The position numbers were made by a program, and so were the translations under genes. A stretch of 64,000 bases of DNA, taken from assembly GCA_947631625.1 (NCBI GenBank), contig CANRMA010000014.1, positions 18,041-82,040 of the forward strand, given 5' to 3'. The notes beneath the pieces are model-generated. The model had not been told where the DNA came from and made no database searches. It saw nothing but the letters and a program-made list of their open reading frames with translations. Within the stretch, counting starts at the first letter, position 1; each line of letters begins with the position of its first letter. The stretch comes from an uncultured Lachnospiraceae bacterium (GTDB lineage Bacteria > Bacillota > Clostridia > Lachnospirales > Lachnospiraceae). This document shows, piece by piece, positions 43,494-53,220 of the stretch.

Positions 43494-44672
43494 ATGGAGA
43501 ACTATGAACGCGTATACGCCCGCATAGATCTTGATGCGGTTTTGTACAATATGGAGCAGATGAAGAGTAATATTTCACCGGATGCCAAGATAATGGGAAT
43601 TATCAAAGCAGACGGCTATGGTCACGGCGCGGTTATGATAGGCAGGGAGCTTGAAAAGCTGGATTATGTTTTCGGTTATGGCGTGGCAACTGCCGAGGAA
43701 GCTATAATTTTGCGCAAAGCCGGACTCGTTAAGCCTATACTTATATTAGGCTATACTTTTCCAAGCTGCTATGAGTCGCTCATAAAAGAAGATATAAGAC
43801 CTGCGGTATTTAAGTATGACATGTTAAGAGAAATCGATGCCTGCGCGAAAAAGCTTGGAAAAAGGGCCAAAATCCATATAAAAGCAGATACCGGAATGAG
43901 CAGGATCGGAATAACTCCCGACGATGCAGGGCTTGATTTTGTAAAAGAGGCGCTTTCCTGTGAAAATATTGAGGTCGAGGGAGTGTTTACGCATTTTGCC
44001 AGAGCGGATGAAAAAGATAAGGGTTCTGTGAAAGAACAGATTGACCGAATAAGTCAATTTTTCGACAGGATAGAAAATGAAGCAGGATATAAGATCCCTG
44101 TTAAGCATTGTTCGAACAGCGCGGGCATTATAGAGCTTAAAGAAGCGAATATGGATATGGTGCGCGCAGGAATATCTTTGTATGGTCTGTGGCCCTCGTC
44201 CGAAGTGAAACGGGATATAATTTCACTTAAACCCGTATTGTCCCTAAAGAGCCATATTGTATATATTAAGCGGATCAAGGCAGGAACTCCTGTAAGCTAC
44301 GGGGGGACTTACGTAAGCGGATCGGATATGAGAATAGCTACTATCCCTATCGGCTATGGGGACGGTTATCCGAGAGGGCTTTCCAATAAGGGGTATGTGC
44401 TTATACATGGTAGGAAAGCTCCAATTTTGGGAAGAGTGTGCATGGATCAGTTCATGGTAAGCGTAGATGATATTCCGGAAGCGGCAGAGGGAGATGAAGT
44501 CACCCTTATAGGCGAAGATAAAGGAGAGATCATCACCATGGAGGAACTTGGTGATATATCGGGACGGTTTAATTATGAGCTTGCCTGCGATCTTTCTAAG
44601 AGAATACCCAGGGTTTATATAAAAAACGGTGAGATTGCGGCTATGAAAGATTACTTTGATGATTTTAAATAG
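43494..44672 (+). CDS. alr: alanine racemase
   Basis: 392 aa PLP enzyme making D-alanine for peptidoglycan. Lys38 in IIKADGYGHGA binds PLP, the catalytic Tyr lies in AGTPVSYGGTYV, and RAGISLYGLWP and RVCMDQFMV are family-typical. The ATG directly follows the TAG of nnr, and AGGAGG lies in the end of nnr, so translation is coupled. The D,D-carboxypeptidase at 53.2 kb uses the D-Ala-D-Ala made from this product. Confidence 0.96.
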   Translation: MENYERVYARIDLDAVLYNMEQMKSNISPDAKIMGIIKADGYGHGAVMIGRELEKLDYVFGYGVATAEEAIILRKAGLVKPILILGYTFPSCYESLIKEDIRPAVFKYDMLREIDACAKKLGKRAKIHIKADTGMSRIGITPDDAGLDFVKEALSCENIEVEGVFTHFARADEKDKGSVKEQIDRISQFFDRIENEAGYKIPVKHCSNSAGIIELKEANMDMVRAGISLYGLWPSSEVKRDIISLKPVLSLKSHIVYIKRIKAGTPVSYGGTYVSGSDMRIATIPIGYGDGYPRGLSNKGYVLIHGRKAPILGRVCMDQFMVSVDDIPEAAEGDEVTLIGEDKGEIITMEELGDISGRFNYELACDLSKRIPRVYIKNGEIAAMKDYFDDFK

Positions 44673-44753
44673 ATAGTTGGTATACCTTCAGAGAAATTGG
44701 CAATACTATTGCTGTCAGTTAGAATTGCTGAATTATTGAAGGAAGTGTGAGAT

Positions 44754-45098
44754 ATGAGACGAGGAGATATTTATTATGCTGACTTAAGGCCGGTGATCGG
44801 TTCGGAACAGGGAGGTGTGCGGCCTGTGCTTATCATTCAGAACGATATAGGGAACAAACACAGTCCGACCGTTATATGCGCAGCTATCACATCCAAGATG
44901 AATAAGGCAAAACTGCCTACTCATATAGAATTAAATGCAAATAAATATGATATGGTCAAGGATTCCGTAATATTGCTTGAACAGCTTCGTACAATAGATA
45001 AGAAGCGTTTAAAGGACAGAGTGTGTCATTTGGATCAGGAAATAATGAAAGAGGTCAATATGGGATTGATGGTCAGCCTTGAACTTGGTAATACATAA
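44754..45098 (+). CDS. MazF/PemK-family endoribonuclease toxin
   Basis: 114 aa, the normal size of EndoA/NdoA. Family motifs: [30 protein letters not shown] at the N terminus, [22 protein letters not shown]. It should cleave mRNA at short sites. In Bacillus the order is alr-antitoxin-ndoA; here the 81 nt between alr and this gene hold no antitoxin frame, so the cognate antitoxin is missing or elsewhere. GAAGGAAGT ahead of the ATG. Confidence 0.9.
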   Translation: MRRGDIYYADLRPVIGSEQGGVRPVLIIQNDIGNKHSPTVICAAITSKMNKAKLPTHIELNANKYDMVKDSVILLEQLRTIDKKRLKDRVCHLDQEIMKEVNMGLMVSLELGNT

Positions 45099-45139
45099 GA
45101 GGCTTGCGGATCCGATAAAACTTCGGGTAAGAGGAAGGT

Positions 45140-46594
45140 ATGGTGATAAACATGGAAGATGAAGTGATTGATATCGGTTTTGGACTGATATGTCTGTTCA
45201 TGCTGTTGTGTGAAATGGTAATGTTTGGCTTTAATACGGCGCTTCAAAACCGCAATAATAAAGAGGCGGAAGACGGGGAAAAGGAGCCTGACAAAAAGAC
45301 GAAAAGGCTGCAGTATATGTTGGATAATCCGGCCAAGTATACAAATGCGGTTCAACTTGGAATTGTCGCGATAAATATGATAATCGGCGCAATTTTGATT
45401 TTACCGTCTTATTATTACATACAATATTACGTATTCGGATTGGCTGAAAAATATGTAAGAACGTCGCCTTATACCGTTCAGTTCGCCCTGATATGTCTGG
45501 CGGAGGCGGTTGCGCTTATTTTCCTTATATTGTACATAACCCTGACCTTCGGAGTGCTCATTCCCAGAAAGCTGGCTGCAAAGTATCCGGACGTCTGGCT
45601 TGGTTTATTTACTACGCCTATGTATTATTATGTACGCATCAGCGCTCCTTTTACAACTTTGATTTCCGCTACGGCGGGCGGCATACTGAGGCTTTTTGGC
45701 ATAAAGGGCTTAAGCAGCACCTCGGATGTGACTGAGGAAGAGATACTTTCCATGATAAATGCAGGGCATGAACAGGGAATCCTTCTTGAAAGCGAAGCTG
45801 AAATGCTCACCAATATTTTTGAATACGGAGATAAAGAGGCAAAAGATATAATGGTAAACCGTAATAATATGATAGCCATTGACAGTGATACCACCTTGTC
45901 GGACGCCGCTGCATTTATTATAAACGAGCATAACAGCCGTTTTCCCGTATATGAAGAAACGATAGACCATATAGTAGGAATTCTGCATCTTAAAGATGTA
46001 ATGCATATGCAGATGAATGAAAAGATGCTCTCAAAGCCTATCGGAAAGATCAGAGGGCTTTTGAGAGAACCGCTGTTTATTACCGAGACCAGAAAAATAG
46101 ACGATATACTTAAGACCATGCAGAAAGAAAAAATTCAGATGGTTATCGTGATCGATGAGTATGGACAAACTGCCGGACTGATCGCGCTTGAGGATATACT
46201 TGAAGAGATCGTGGGAAATATTCAGGACGAATATGACGAGGAGGAGAGTTATATTAAGAAAAACGGTCATGATGAGTATATAATCGACGGTATGATGCCG
46301 CTTGATGAGCTTGAGGAACAGCTTGATATAGAATTGAATGAGGAGAATTTCGATACCGTAAATGGTTTTGTGATATCGCATCTTGAACATATACCGGAAG
46401 AAGGGGAAGAGTTTGAGTTCTGCGCGCAGGGTTATCGTTTTAAGATACTGAATGTAAAAGACAGAATGGTTCAAAGCGTCGTGGCTTCCAAGATACCTGA
46501 AGAGAAGGATGAGGAAAAGGATGACAAAAAGGACGACAAAAAGGACGACAAAAGGGATGACGATGCGGCTGAGAATGTAGAAGAAAATAAGTAA
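45140..46594 (+). CDS. CNNM/CBS-domain (CorC/HlyC) membrane protein
   Basis: 484 aa. N-terminal CNNM-type membrane domain with three or four helices (about 12-30, 75-100, 115-145), a paired CBS domain at about 195-320 (DIMVNRNNMIAIDS; GLIALEDILEEIVG) and the C-terminal CorC_HlyC transporter-associated domain at about 345-430. Such proteins act in Mg2+ or Co2+ export. The C-terminal tail is an Asp/Lys repeat coded by 12-bp tandem units (46507-46556). AGGAAGG lies only 3 nt from ATG 45140; GTG 45143 would be better spaced, so the start may be one codon later. Confidence 0.88.
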   Translation: MVINMEDEVIDIGFGLICLFMLLCEMVMFGFNTALQNRNNKEAEDGEKEPDKKTKRLQYMLDNPAKYTNAVQLGIVAINMIIGAILILPSYYYIQYYVFGLAEKYVRTSPYTVQFALICLAEAVALIFLILYITLTFGVLIPRKLAAKYPDVWLGLFTTPMYYYVRISAPFTTLISATAGGILRLFGIKGLSSTSDVTEEEILSMINAGHEQGILLESEAEMLTNIFEYGDKEAKDIMVNRNNMIAIDSDTTLSDAAAFIINEHNSRFPVYEETIDHIVGILHLKDVMHMQMNEKMLSKPIGKIRGLLREPLFITETRKIDDILKTMQKEKIQMVIVIDEYGQTAGLIALEDILEEIVGNIQDEYDEEESYIKKNGHDEYIIDGMMPLDELEEQLDIELNEENFDTVNGFVISHLEHIPEEGEEFEFCAQGYRFKILNVKDRMVQSVVASKIPEEKDEEKDDKKDDKKDDKRDDDAAENVEENK

Positions 46595-46638
46595 AGGATA
46601 ACCAAAATAAAATAACACACGTAATCCAATTTATATAA

Positions 46639-46695
46639 GCTGATAAAAATATGTGTAGCTGATAAAAATATGTGTGGCTGATAAAAATATGACGG
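46639..46695. repeat. three tandem 19-bp repeats
   Basis: Units at 46639, 46658 and 46677 share GCTGATAAAAATATG. They lie 45 nt behind the CBS-protein gene and ahead of yebC. Function unknown. Confidence 0.8.
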
Positions 46696-46804
46696 TTGAA
46701 GAAATTACGGAAAAATGATATGATATGACTGAGTGATTGTTGAAATGATTAATAAGGAAAAAGGCGCGTAATATATTTATGCGCAGGAATGGAGGATCAT
46801 AAGA

Positions 46805-47533
46805 ATGTCAGGACATTCAAAATTTGCAAATATCAAACATAAAAAAGAAAAGAACGATGCTGCCAAAGGTAAGGTTTTTACCATAATCGGAAGAGAGATC
46901 GCGGTTGCCGTTAAGGAAGGCGGCCCCGATCCTGCCAATAACTTTAAACTGGCTCAGGTGATCGCAAAGGCGAAGGCAAACAACATGCCTAACGATACCA
47001 TAGAGCGCGGTATTAAAAAAGCGGCCGGAGACAAGGACAGCGTTAATTATAAGTATATTACATATGAAGGATACGGGCCTAACGGAATTGCGATAATTGT
47101 TGACGCTCTTACCGACAATGCCAACAGGACCGCCGCCAATGTAAGGAGCGCTTTTACCAAAGGACAGGGTAATGTAGGAACTCCCGGCTGCGTATCGTTT
47201 ATGTTCGATAAGAAGGGACTTATCATAGTGGATAAAGAAGACTGCGATATGGAAGCCGACGATCTGATGATGTTGGCTCTGGATGCGGGAGCGGAGGACT
47301 TTTCGGACGAAGAGGACAGCTATGAGATCTATACCGCGCCCGATGATATTACAACGGTGACAAAAGCCTTGGAGGAGGCAAAAATAGCAATGGTTTCGGC
47401 CGAAGTTACCATGATTCCGCAAAACTGGGTTGAACTTACCGACGAAACGGCCATTAAAAATCTGCAGAGGACTCTGGATCTTCTGGATGAAGACGACGAC
47501 GTGCAGGCGGTATATCACAACTGGGATGAATAA
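46805..47533 (+). CDS. yebC: YebC/PmpR family DNA-binding regulatory protein
   Basis: 242 aa, full length. The N-terminal SGHSKFANIKHKKEKNDAAKGK start and the VDALTDNANRTAANVRSAF segment are diagnostic. Members were first described as transcriptional regulators and more recently linked to relief of ribosome stalling; which applies here is open. TGGAGG precedes the ATG. Its stop codon lies in the first unit of a tandem repeat. Confidence 0.95.
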   Translation: MSGHSKFANIKHKKEKNDAAKGKVFTIIGREIAVAVKEGGPDPANNFKLAQVIAKAKANNMPNDTIERGIKKAAGDKDSVNYKYITYEGYGPNGIAIIVDALTDNANRTAANVRSAFTKGQGNVGTPGCVSFMFDKKGLIIVDKEDCDMEADDLMMLALDAGAEDFSDEEDSYEIYTAPDDITTVTKALEEAKIAMVSAEVTMIPQNWVELTDETAIKNLQRTLDLLDEDDDVQAVYHNWDE

Positions 47534-47606
47534 ATATCGTTAAAAATAAATATTGTTAAAAATAAATATTGTCAAAAATAATTTTGTTAAAAATAAATAT
47601 TGTTAA
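47528..47606. repeat. five tandem 16-bp repeats over the yebC stop
   Basis: Units at 47528, 47544, 47560, 47576 (15 bp) and 47591 follow AAATAAATATTGTTAA. The first includes the end of yebC. They reach to 15 nt before the ribosome binding site of the next gene. Function unknown. Confidence 0.85.
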
Positions 47607-47627
47607 ATTTATTTGTAAGAGGTTGAT

Positions 47628-48911
47628 ATGAGTAAAAATTACGAAAAAGAAACAATATGCATACAATCCGGTTGGAAGCCGAAAAACGGGGAGCCGCGCG
47701 TGCTTCCCATATACCAGAGCACTACTTTTAAATACGATTCCTCGGAACAGATGGGAAGGTTATTTGATCTGGAGGAAAGCGGCTATTTTTACACAAGGCT
47801 TCAAAATCCGACAAATGACTGCGTCGCGGCAAAAATATGCGAGCTTGAAGGCGGAGTTGCCGCTATGCTGACATCCTCCGGCCAGGCCGCTACATATTAT
47901 GCGGTATTTAATATATGCGAAGCGGGAGACCATGTTGTATTGTCTTCAACGGTATACGGCGGAACGTACAATCTTTTGACCTGCACAATGAAAAAAATGG
48001 GCATAGAGTGTACGGTGGTAGACCCTGACGCGCCGGAAGAGGAGCTTAACAGGGCTTTTAAGGATAATACCAAGTGCGTATTTGCCGAAACCATAGCCAA
48101 TCCCGCGTTAGTGGTTTTGGATATAGAAAAGTTTGCGAGGATAGCGCATTCCCACAATGTGCCGCTTATAGTTGACAATACTTTTGCCACGCCCATAAAC
48201 TGTAATCCGTTTAAGTGGGGCGCGGATATAATCACGCACTCAACCACCAAATATATGGACGGACATGCCATGTCGGTCGGTGGCTGTATAGTTGATTCGG
48301 GCAATTTTGACTGGGCGGCGTATCCTGACAAATTCCCGGGACTTTGCACACCTGACGAGTCATATCATGGAATTACTTATACGGAAAAGTTCGGTAAGGC
48401 GGCATATATTACCAAGGCCACAAGTCAGCTTATGCGCGACTTAGGTTCGATACAGTCGCCGCAGAATGCTTTTCTTTTGAACGTGGGACTTGAAACGCTG
48501 CCGCTTCGTGTGGAGAGGCACTGTTATAATGCGACAAAAGTAGCCGAATATCTTGAGGCTCATGAAAAAGTGGCATGGGTTAATTATCCTGCCTTAAAGA
48601 GCAATAAATACCATGAACTTGCTAAAAAATATATGCCGAACGGAAGCTGCGGCGTAATTTCATTCGGCCTAAAGGGCGGAAGACAAGCAGCCTCCGATAT
48701 GATGGATAAACTTGAACTTGCAGCGATCGTAACTCACGTGGCCGACGCCAGAACATGCGTTCTGCATCCGGCAAGCCATACGCACAGACAGATGAATGAC
48801 GAACAGCTTATTGAGGCGGGAGTTGCGCCTGATATGATACGGCTTTCCGTCGGGATCGAAAATGTGAAAGATATAATTGCAGATCTGGAGCAGGCTCTTG
48901 AGAAGATCTGA
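47628..48911 (+). CDS. metY: O-acetylhomoserine sulfhydrylase (PLP)
   Basis: 427 aa Cys/Met-metabolism PLP enzyme. PLP lysine is Lys208 in HSTTKYMDGH. The pattern SGYFYTRLQNPT, SSGQAAT, VYGGTYNLL, DNTFATP and HVADARTCVLHPASHTHRQ is typical of O-acetylhomoserine aminocarboxypropyltransferase (homocysteine synthase), which uses O-acetylhomoserine and sulfide to make homocysteine for methionine. Related gamma-lyases share parts of this, so substrate is inferred from the insertion pattern and length. AAGAGG ahead of ATG. Confidence 0.92.
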   Translation: MSKNYEKETICIQSGWKPKNGEPRVLPIYQSTTFKYDSSEQMGRLFDLEESGYFYTRLQNPTNDCVAAKICELEGGVAAMLTSSGQAATYYAVFNICEAGDHVVLSSTVYGGTYNLLTCTMKKMGIECTVVDPDAPEEELNRAFKDNTKCVFAETIANPALVVLDIEKFARIAHSHNVPLIVDNTFATPINCNPFKWGADIITHSTTKYMDGHAMSVGGCIVDSGNFDWAAYPDKFPGLCTPDESYHGITYTEKFGKAAYITKATSQLMRDLGSIQSPQNAFLLNVGLETLPLRVERHCYNATKVAEYLEAHEKVAWVNYPALKSNKYHELAKKYMPNGSCGVISFGLKGGRQAASDMMDKLELAAIVTHVADARTCVLHPASHTHRQMNDEQLIEAGVAPDMIRLSVGIENVKDIIADLEQALEKI

Positions 48912-49011
48912 CATGTAACTGACCGTATAGCGATATGTCATTGAAACGATGGTTTAATCTTAAAGAAGAGTTTTGTGGTCTTATTGTAAGCAAAACGAAG
49001 GATAACAGCAT

Positions 49012-50634
49012 ATGATCTATACCAAAACCAAGTTCAGTAAATTCCTGTGGTTTATCTTTACATGTATAACAGGAGTGATGCTGACCAACTACGTAACATT
49101 ATTATTGGATAAGTATATAAAAATAACCAATCATACATATGTGACGGGCTTCATTATCCTGTTTATTGCATTGGCTGTCTGTTTATTTCTGGTTATCAGA
49201 AAAATCTGCGTTCCTGCGATAATAACGATGGAAATAAGCGAACGTGCTGCTATGATATTTGAAATATCCGCGGCTTCGGTTATTTTTGTTATAGGATTAT
49301 TGTACCGTATATTTTTGATTTTGAATCATGTGACTATGGGTAATGAGATAGTTGAGACTAACTATTGCCGAATGGCGGTTGTACGCGCCGGAGCAGGCGT
49401 AAAACCGTTGGTTCACGGAGCGTCATATGTTTATGTAAGGCTGCTTTCGCTTTTTTTTACTTTCTTTGGGAATAAAGCCACGGCGGCAGTGTGGTTACAG
49501 GTGGCGCTTCAGCTCATAACTATTTTGCTTGCTTACTTTGCGATAAGGAAAATAGCGGGAAGGATCTCAGCCTGTGTTGTGGAACTGTTTTTGGCTGTGT
49601 CAGCCGTATATTCAGGGCAGGTTCTGGAGCTTGTTCCGGATACGCTGTTTCTGATGTTGTATGTATCAGGTCTTTTTATAGCGGTAAATTATATCTATTC
49701 GTATTATATTGACAGCCTGAGCAGGGCGGGAGAGATCAGGGGGGCTGTATTTTCCGGAATTGTCATTGGAGCGCTGACGTATCTTGATGCGGTTTCACTT
49801 ACCCTGTTGATTTTATTCATAGGGCTTTTGATTGGAAAAAACAAAATAAATGCCGATGATTTATGTGATCCGCATGATATATACGTAAAAACAAAAAGAC
49901 GCAGGGTATTTTCAGTATGGATATTTATCCTTACACTGGCAGTCGCCGCCGCAGCATTGGCAGTCTCTTTTGTACTGGATTCCGTTATAAGCCATACTGC
50001 GGTTGAAGTCGTATATAATGCATGGAGCAGACTTTATACCGGACAGCCATGGCTCGTAAGCGTTATTTCTAAAAATAATTATTCCCTGATTGAATTTTTA
50101 GCGCAGGTGGTCTTGGCGTCACTGCTTGTCATAACATTCTGGAAGCGCAAAGAAGTTCAAAATTCCAGTTTATGGATGCTTATGATGATAATTCTTGCTC
50201 CGATGCCGATATCGGGAGTCAGTTTCCTGCGGTATCAGGTCTTTTATGTATTTATATGGAGTGTGCTGGCAGGGCTTGGCCTGCAGCAAAGCTTTGAGAT
50301 TAGTGAGGCCGACAGGGAAAAGGTTATGGACCGGAAACTCAGGTCGGCGATGGAAGAAATCGCTGAAGAACAGCACTTGACTGTTCCGGTCAATAGTGAA
50401 AATCCCTCATTATCCGGCAGTAATGTTTCATATCCGGCCGATACTGCAGTGTCGGCAGCCGGTTCAGGCAACGGCATGGTTCAACAGACACAGACCAGAC
50501 CCGGATTTATAGAAAATCCGCTGCCTCTGCCCAAGAGGCATGAGAGAAGAGAACTGGATTATCAGTATGCCGTACCTGAACATAAGATGAAGTACGATAT
50601 TGAGGTAGCGGATGATGATGATTTTGATTTATAA
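49012..50634 (+). CDS. multi-pass membrane protein, possible GT-C glycosyltransferase
   Basis: 540 aa with about ten transmembrane helices between residues 8 and 430 and a soluble polar tail of about 110 residues ending in DDDDFDL. The layout of helices, with an early extracellular loop after helix 3 (NHVTMGNEIVETNYCRMAVV) and long hydrophobic hairpins, resembles GT-C glycosyltransferases of the ArnT/PMT type that use lipid-linked sugars, but the canonical acidic motif is not clear, so the function is open. AAGGAT ahead of ATG. Convergent with the MATE gene, overlapping by 6 nt. Confidence 0.6.
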   Translation: MIYTKTKFSKFLWFIFTCITGVMLTNYVTLLLDKYIKITNHTYVTGFIILFIALAVCLFLVIRKICVPAIITMEISERAAMIFEISAASVIFVIGLLYRIFLILNHVTMGNEIVETNYCRMAVVRAGAGVKPLVHGASYVYVRLLSLFFTFFGNKATAAVWLQVALQLITILLAYFAIRKIAGRISACVVELFLAVSAVYSGQVLELVPDTLFLMLYVSGLFIAVNYIYSYYIDSLSRAGEIRGAVFSGIVIGALTYLDAVSLTLLILFIGLLIGKNKINADDLCDPHDIYVKTKRRRVFSVWIFILTLAVAAAALAVSFVLDSVISHTAVEVVYNAWSRLYTGQPWLVSVISKNNYSLIEFLAQVVLASLLVITFWKRKEVQNSSLWMLMMIILAPMPISGVSFLRYQVFYVFIWSVLAGLGLQQSFEISEADREKVMDRKLRSAMEEIAEEQHLTVPVNSENPSLSGSNVSYPADTAVSAAGSGNGMVQQTQTRPGFIENPLPLPKRHERRELDYQYAVPEHKMKYDIEVADDDDFDL

Positions 50635-52029
50635 GCTTTTCTGTCCGGAATTAAGTTCCTTGCAGGTATAGCGGATCAAGAATGCCGCAATCACAAATGT
50701 CAGTATGTCTGAGACGGGCATAGAATATAAAACGCCGTCCAGACCAAAGAATACAGGCAGTAATAATGCAAAACCTACGCCAAATACTATCTCCCTGACC
50801 ATTGAGAGCAGAGTGGAGGCAAGCGCTTTTCCCATAGCCTGTAAGAAGATGAAGCAGGCCTTGTTTATGCAGGCGAAGATTATCATGCATAAATATATGC
50901 GGAATGCTTTAATTGCAAAGTCCGTGTAATAGCTGCTTTCATTGGCGGCGCCGAAAATCGCTATGAGTTGTTTGGGAAAAAGCTCTACGATCACAAGCGA
51001 TATAAAACCTACAGCGGCTTCCGAGGTCAATAATCTTGTGAATAATTTTTTTACCCTGACATATAAACCTGCCCCCATATTGTACCCTACAATGGGAATA
51101 CAGCCTGCAGCCATACCTACGACTATGGATATTACGATCTGGAAGAATTTCATGACTATCCCAACTACAGCCATTGGTATCTGCGCAAATTGTTCCTGAC
51201 AAAAGATAATGTCTAACGCGCCGTATTTTCGTATCATATTATTGATCGCAGCCATTGCGGCAACCAAAGATATCTGCGAAAGAAAACTGCAGATACCAAG
51301 CATTATGGTTCTGCCCGAAATATTCCGATCAATAATATAGTCATATCTCATGGGTTTTACTGTTTTCATATTTATCAGATACAGGACGGATAAAATGGCT
51401 GTGGCAATCTGTCCGATCACGGTAGCGACTGCCGCGCCCATCATTCCCCATCTGAAGATAAAAATAAAAACCGGATCAAGAATTATATTAAGTACCGCTC
51501 CGGCAAGCGTGGAAAGCATTGCAAACTTCGGGCTGCCGTCAGCTCTTATTATAGGGTTCATGGCCTGACCAAACATATAAAAAGGAATGCCGAGCGTAAT
51601 ATAAAAGAAGTATTCTCTGGAATACTTAAACGTTTCAGTATTTATTGTGCCGCCAAACATTGCTATGATCTGATCGTTTAAGATCAGATAGACGGCGCAT
51701 AATATCAAGCTTGCGGCAATTATCATAATGACCGAGTTGCCGACGCTTTTTTTGGCATTTTGAGGCTCATCTTTACCAAGGCTTAGGCTTACAAAAGCAC
51801 AGCAGCCGTCTCCGACCATTACGGCTATTGCAAGAGCTATGACCGTAAGAGGGAATACAACCGTGTTTGCGGCGTTGCCATATGAGCCGAGATATGAGGC
51901 GTTTGCAATGAATATCTGGTCTACGATATTATAAAGCGCGCCTACTAAAAGTGAGATGATACAGGGAACCGCATATTTTTTCATTAAAGTTTCGATGCGT
52001 TCCGTTCCTAAAAACTGATTGGTTTCCAT
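50629..52029 (-). CDS. MATE family efflux transporter
   Basis: 466 aa, twelve predicted helices in two MatE halves. Marks: VPCIISLLVGALYNIVDQIFI, GDGCCAFVSLSLG, QAMNPIIRADGSPKFAM, VGYNMGAG. It should export cationic drugs or dyes driven by Na+ or H+. The frame is open upstream to 52071, but GGAAAGGATG stands ahead of Met 52029, where homology begins. A strong inverted repeat lies in the leader (52057-52102). Confidence 0.92.
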   Translation of the reverse strand: METNQFLGTERIETLMKKYAVPCIISLLVGALYNIVDQIFIANASYLGSYGNAANTVVFPLTVIALAIAVMVGDGCCAFVSLSLGKDEPQNAKKSVGNSVIMIIAASLILCAVYLILNDQIIAMFGGTINTETFKYSREYFFYITLGIPFYMFGQAMNPIIRADGSPKFAMLSTLAGAVLNIILDPVFIFIFRWGMMGAAVATVIGQIATAILSVLYLINMKTVKPMRYDYIIDRNISGRTIMLGICSFLSQISLVAAMAAINNMIRKYGALDIIFCQEQFAQIPMAVVGIVMKFFQIVISIVVGMAAGCIPIVGYNMGAGLYVRVKKLFTRLLTSEAAVGFISLVIVELFPKQLIAIFGAANESSYYTDFAIKAFRIYLCMIIFACINKACFIFLQAMGKALASTLLSMVREIVFGVGFALLLPVFFGLDGVLYSMPVSDILTFVIAAFLIRYTCKELNSGQKSL

Positions 52030-52056
52030 TAAATTTTCATCCTTTCCATAAAAAAT

Positions 52057-52102
52057 AAACGTGCAGCACATAACTGGATTTACGCAGTTTTGCTACACGT
52101 TT
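52057..52102 (-). promoter_or_regulatory. long hairpin in the MATE gene leader
   Basis: AAACGTGCAGCA (52057-52068) faces TGCTACACGTTT (52091-52102), 11 of 12 pairs, with inner AACTG/CAGTT pairs. Placed 28 nt ahead of the start codon it may be an operator or an attenuator-type leader structure. Confidence 0.5.
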
Positions 52103-52230
52103 GAAATTATTTTATTAATTTTGTCTATAAATTGTCAAAGGTATTTTTGAACAAAATTTTTTTGATTAAACGAATTTAATTTATAAATGTTGTAAAATTT
52201 AAAGCCGTAAATTTTATCATATAAACCTGT

Positions 52231-52794
52231 TTAGTTTAACTTCATTCCGTCCCGGAATGCATCGCCGACACGTTCAGATACCTTGTAATAGCCATGTGTA
52301 TATGGATCGAAGGCAATAGCGTTTACTAAGGACATATCAAGTTTGCCGTCAACCATGACGCTTTCGTCTGCGGTAACGTTTACGACTTTTCCGATAACAC
52401 CGCAGCCGTATTTATTGTTTTGATATTCCACATACTCACATTCCAGACAAAGCGGGAATTCATTGATCACAGGCGCATCAACGCATTCTGCCTTGGTGGC
52501 GGTAAGACCGGCTTTTTCAAGCTTGTTTGCGATCATGTTGCCGGACGCGACGCCAAAATAGTCCGCCTCCGTTACATGGGCCGCATCTGCGATACTGACA
52601 GTAAACGCGCCTCTTTCCTTTATATTTTGGACTGTCTTATGCGTCTCGGTCAGATTGAGGGCAACCATGCTGCGGTCCTGCATTGTTCCCCAGGCTGCGT
52701 TCATGACATTAACGCTGCCGTCCTCGTTATAGGTTGCGACCATCAGCACCGGCATAGGGAAAATACCCTCGGTGATATTCAATTTTTTTCTCAT
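52231..52794 (-). CDS. flavin reductase-like (flavoredoxin) protein
   Basis: 187 aa FMN-binding split-barrel protein of the flavoredoxin/flavin reductase family: MPVLMVATYNEDGSVNVMNAAWGT, the TAE/LTETHKTVQNI segment, GAFTVSIAD and a C-terminal GYYKVSERVGDAFRDGMKL. Members bind FMN and move electrons from NAD(P)H or ferredoxin. AAAGGGG 8 nt ahead of ATG 52794 decides the start; a TTG two codons earlier is in frame. Alone on the minus strand next to the MATE gene. Confidence 0.88.
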   Translation of the reverse strand: MRKKLNITEGIFPMPVLMVATYNEDGSVNVMNAAWGTMQDRSMVALNLTETHKTVQNIKERGAFTVSIADAAHVTEADYFGVASGNMIANKLEKAGLTATKAECVDAPVINEFPLCLECEYVEYQNNKYGCGVIGKVVNVTADESVMVDGKLDMSLVNAIAFDPYTHGYYKVSERVGDAFRDGMKLN

Positions 52795-52931
52795 AAACAA
52801 AACCCCTTTCCTGTAATATATTTACAACTATGCTGTCAGGTATAATTATATCCATTAGTATAAAAATAACAAGTATTATTTTTCAGAGATACGGAAATAA
52901 AAGTCATGGGAAATAGAGTTTTTGGGAAAAC

Positions 52932-53020
52932 ATTAATAAAAGGTTGATTAATAACAAGTTTTGTTAATAAAAAACTTTACGGAATTGTTAATAAAAGGCA
53001 TTGTTAATAAAAAGCTTTAT
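52932..53020. repeat. irregular TTAATAAAA repeats in a 426-nt gene-free gap
   Basis: Five copies of ATTGTTAATAAAA or close variants with spacing of 15-24 nt, between the flavoredoxin start and the carboxypeptidase promoter. The remaining part of the gap (52795-53220) holds the promoter at 53049 and a leader of about 150 nt; CGATTGCGTAACTT at 53065 loosely resembles the dispersed GTTTCGCAAT motif. No gene seen. Confidence 0.6.
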
Positions 53021-53048
53021 GACAGCCGTAGATTTTTCTGCCTTTTAA

Positions 53049-53057
53049 TGATATAAT
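53049..53057 (+). promoter_or_regulatory. extended -10 promoter of the carboxypeptidase gene
   Basis: TGATATAAT at 53049-53057 is a perfect extended -10; no good -35 stands at the right distance, as is common for this promoter type. Confidence 0.5.
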
Positions 53058-53220
53058 AGTTAAACGATTGCGTAACTTTGAATAAACTCGGAAATATTGC
53101 AGAGCCAGCCCGGTTGTTTTTCCATTGCTGATTCTAATTAAGTTTATTAATGAGATAAAATATACAGTTCGGGACAACGGGGCGGGATGCAGGTTCCTAA
53201 ATATAGATATGGAGCAGAAT

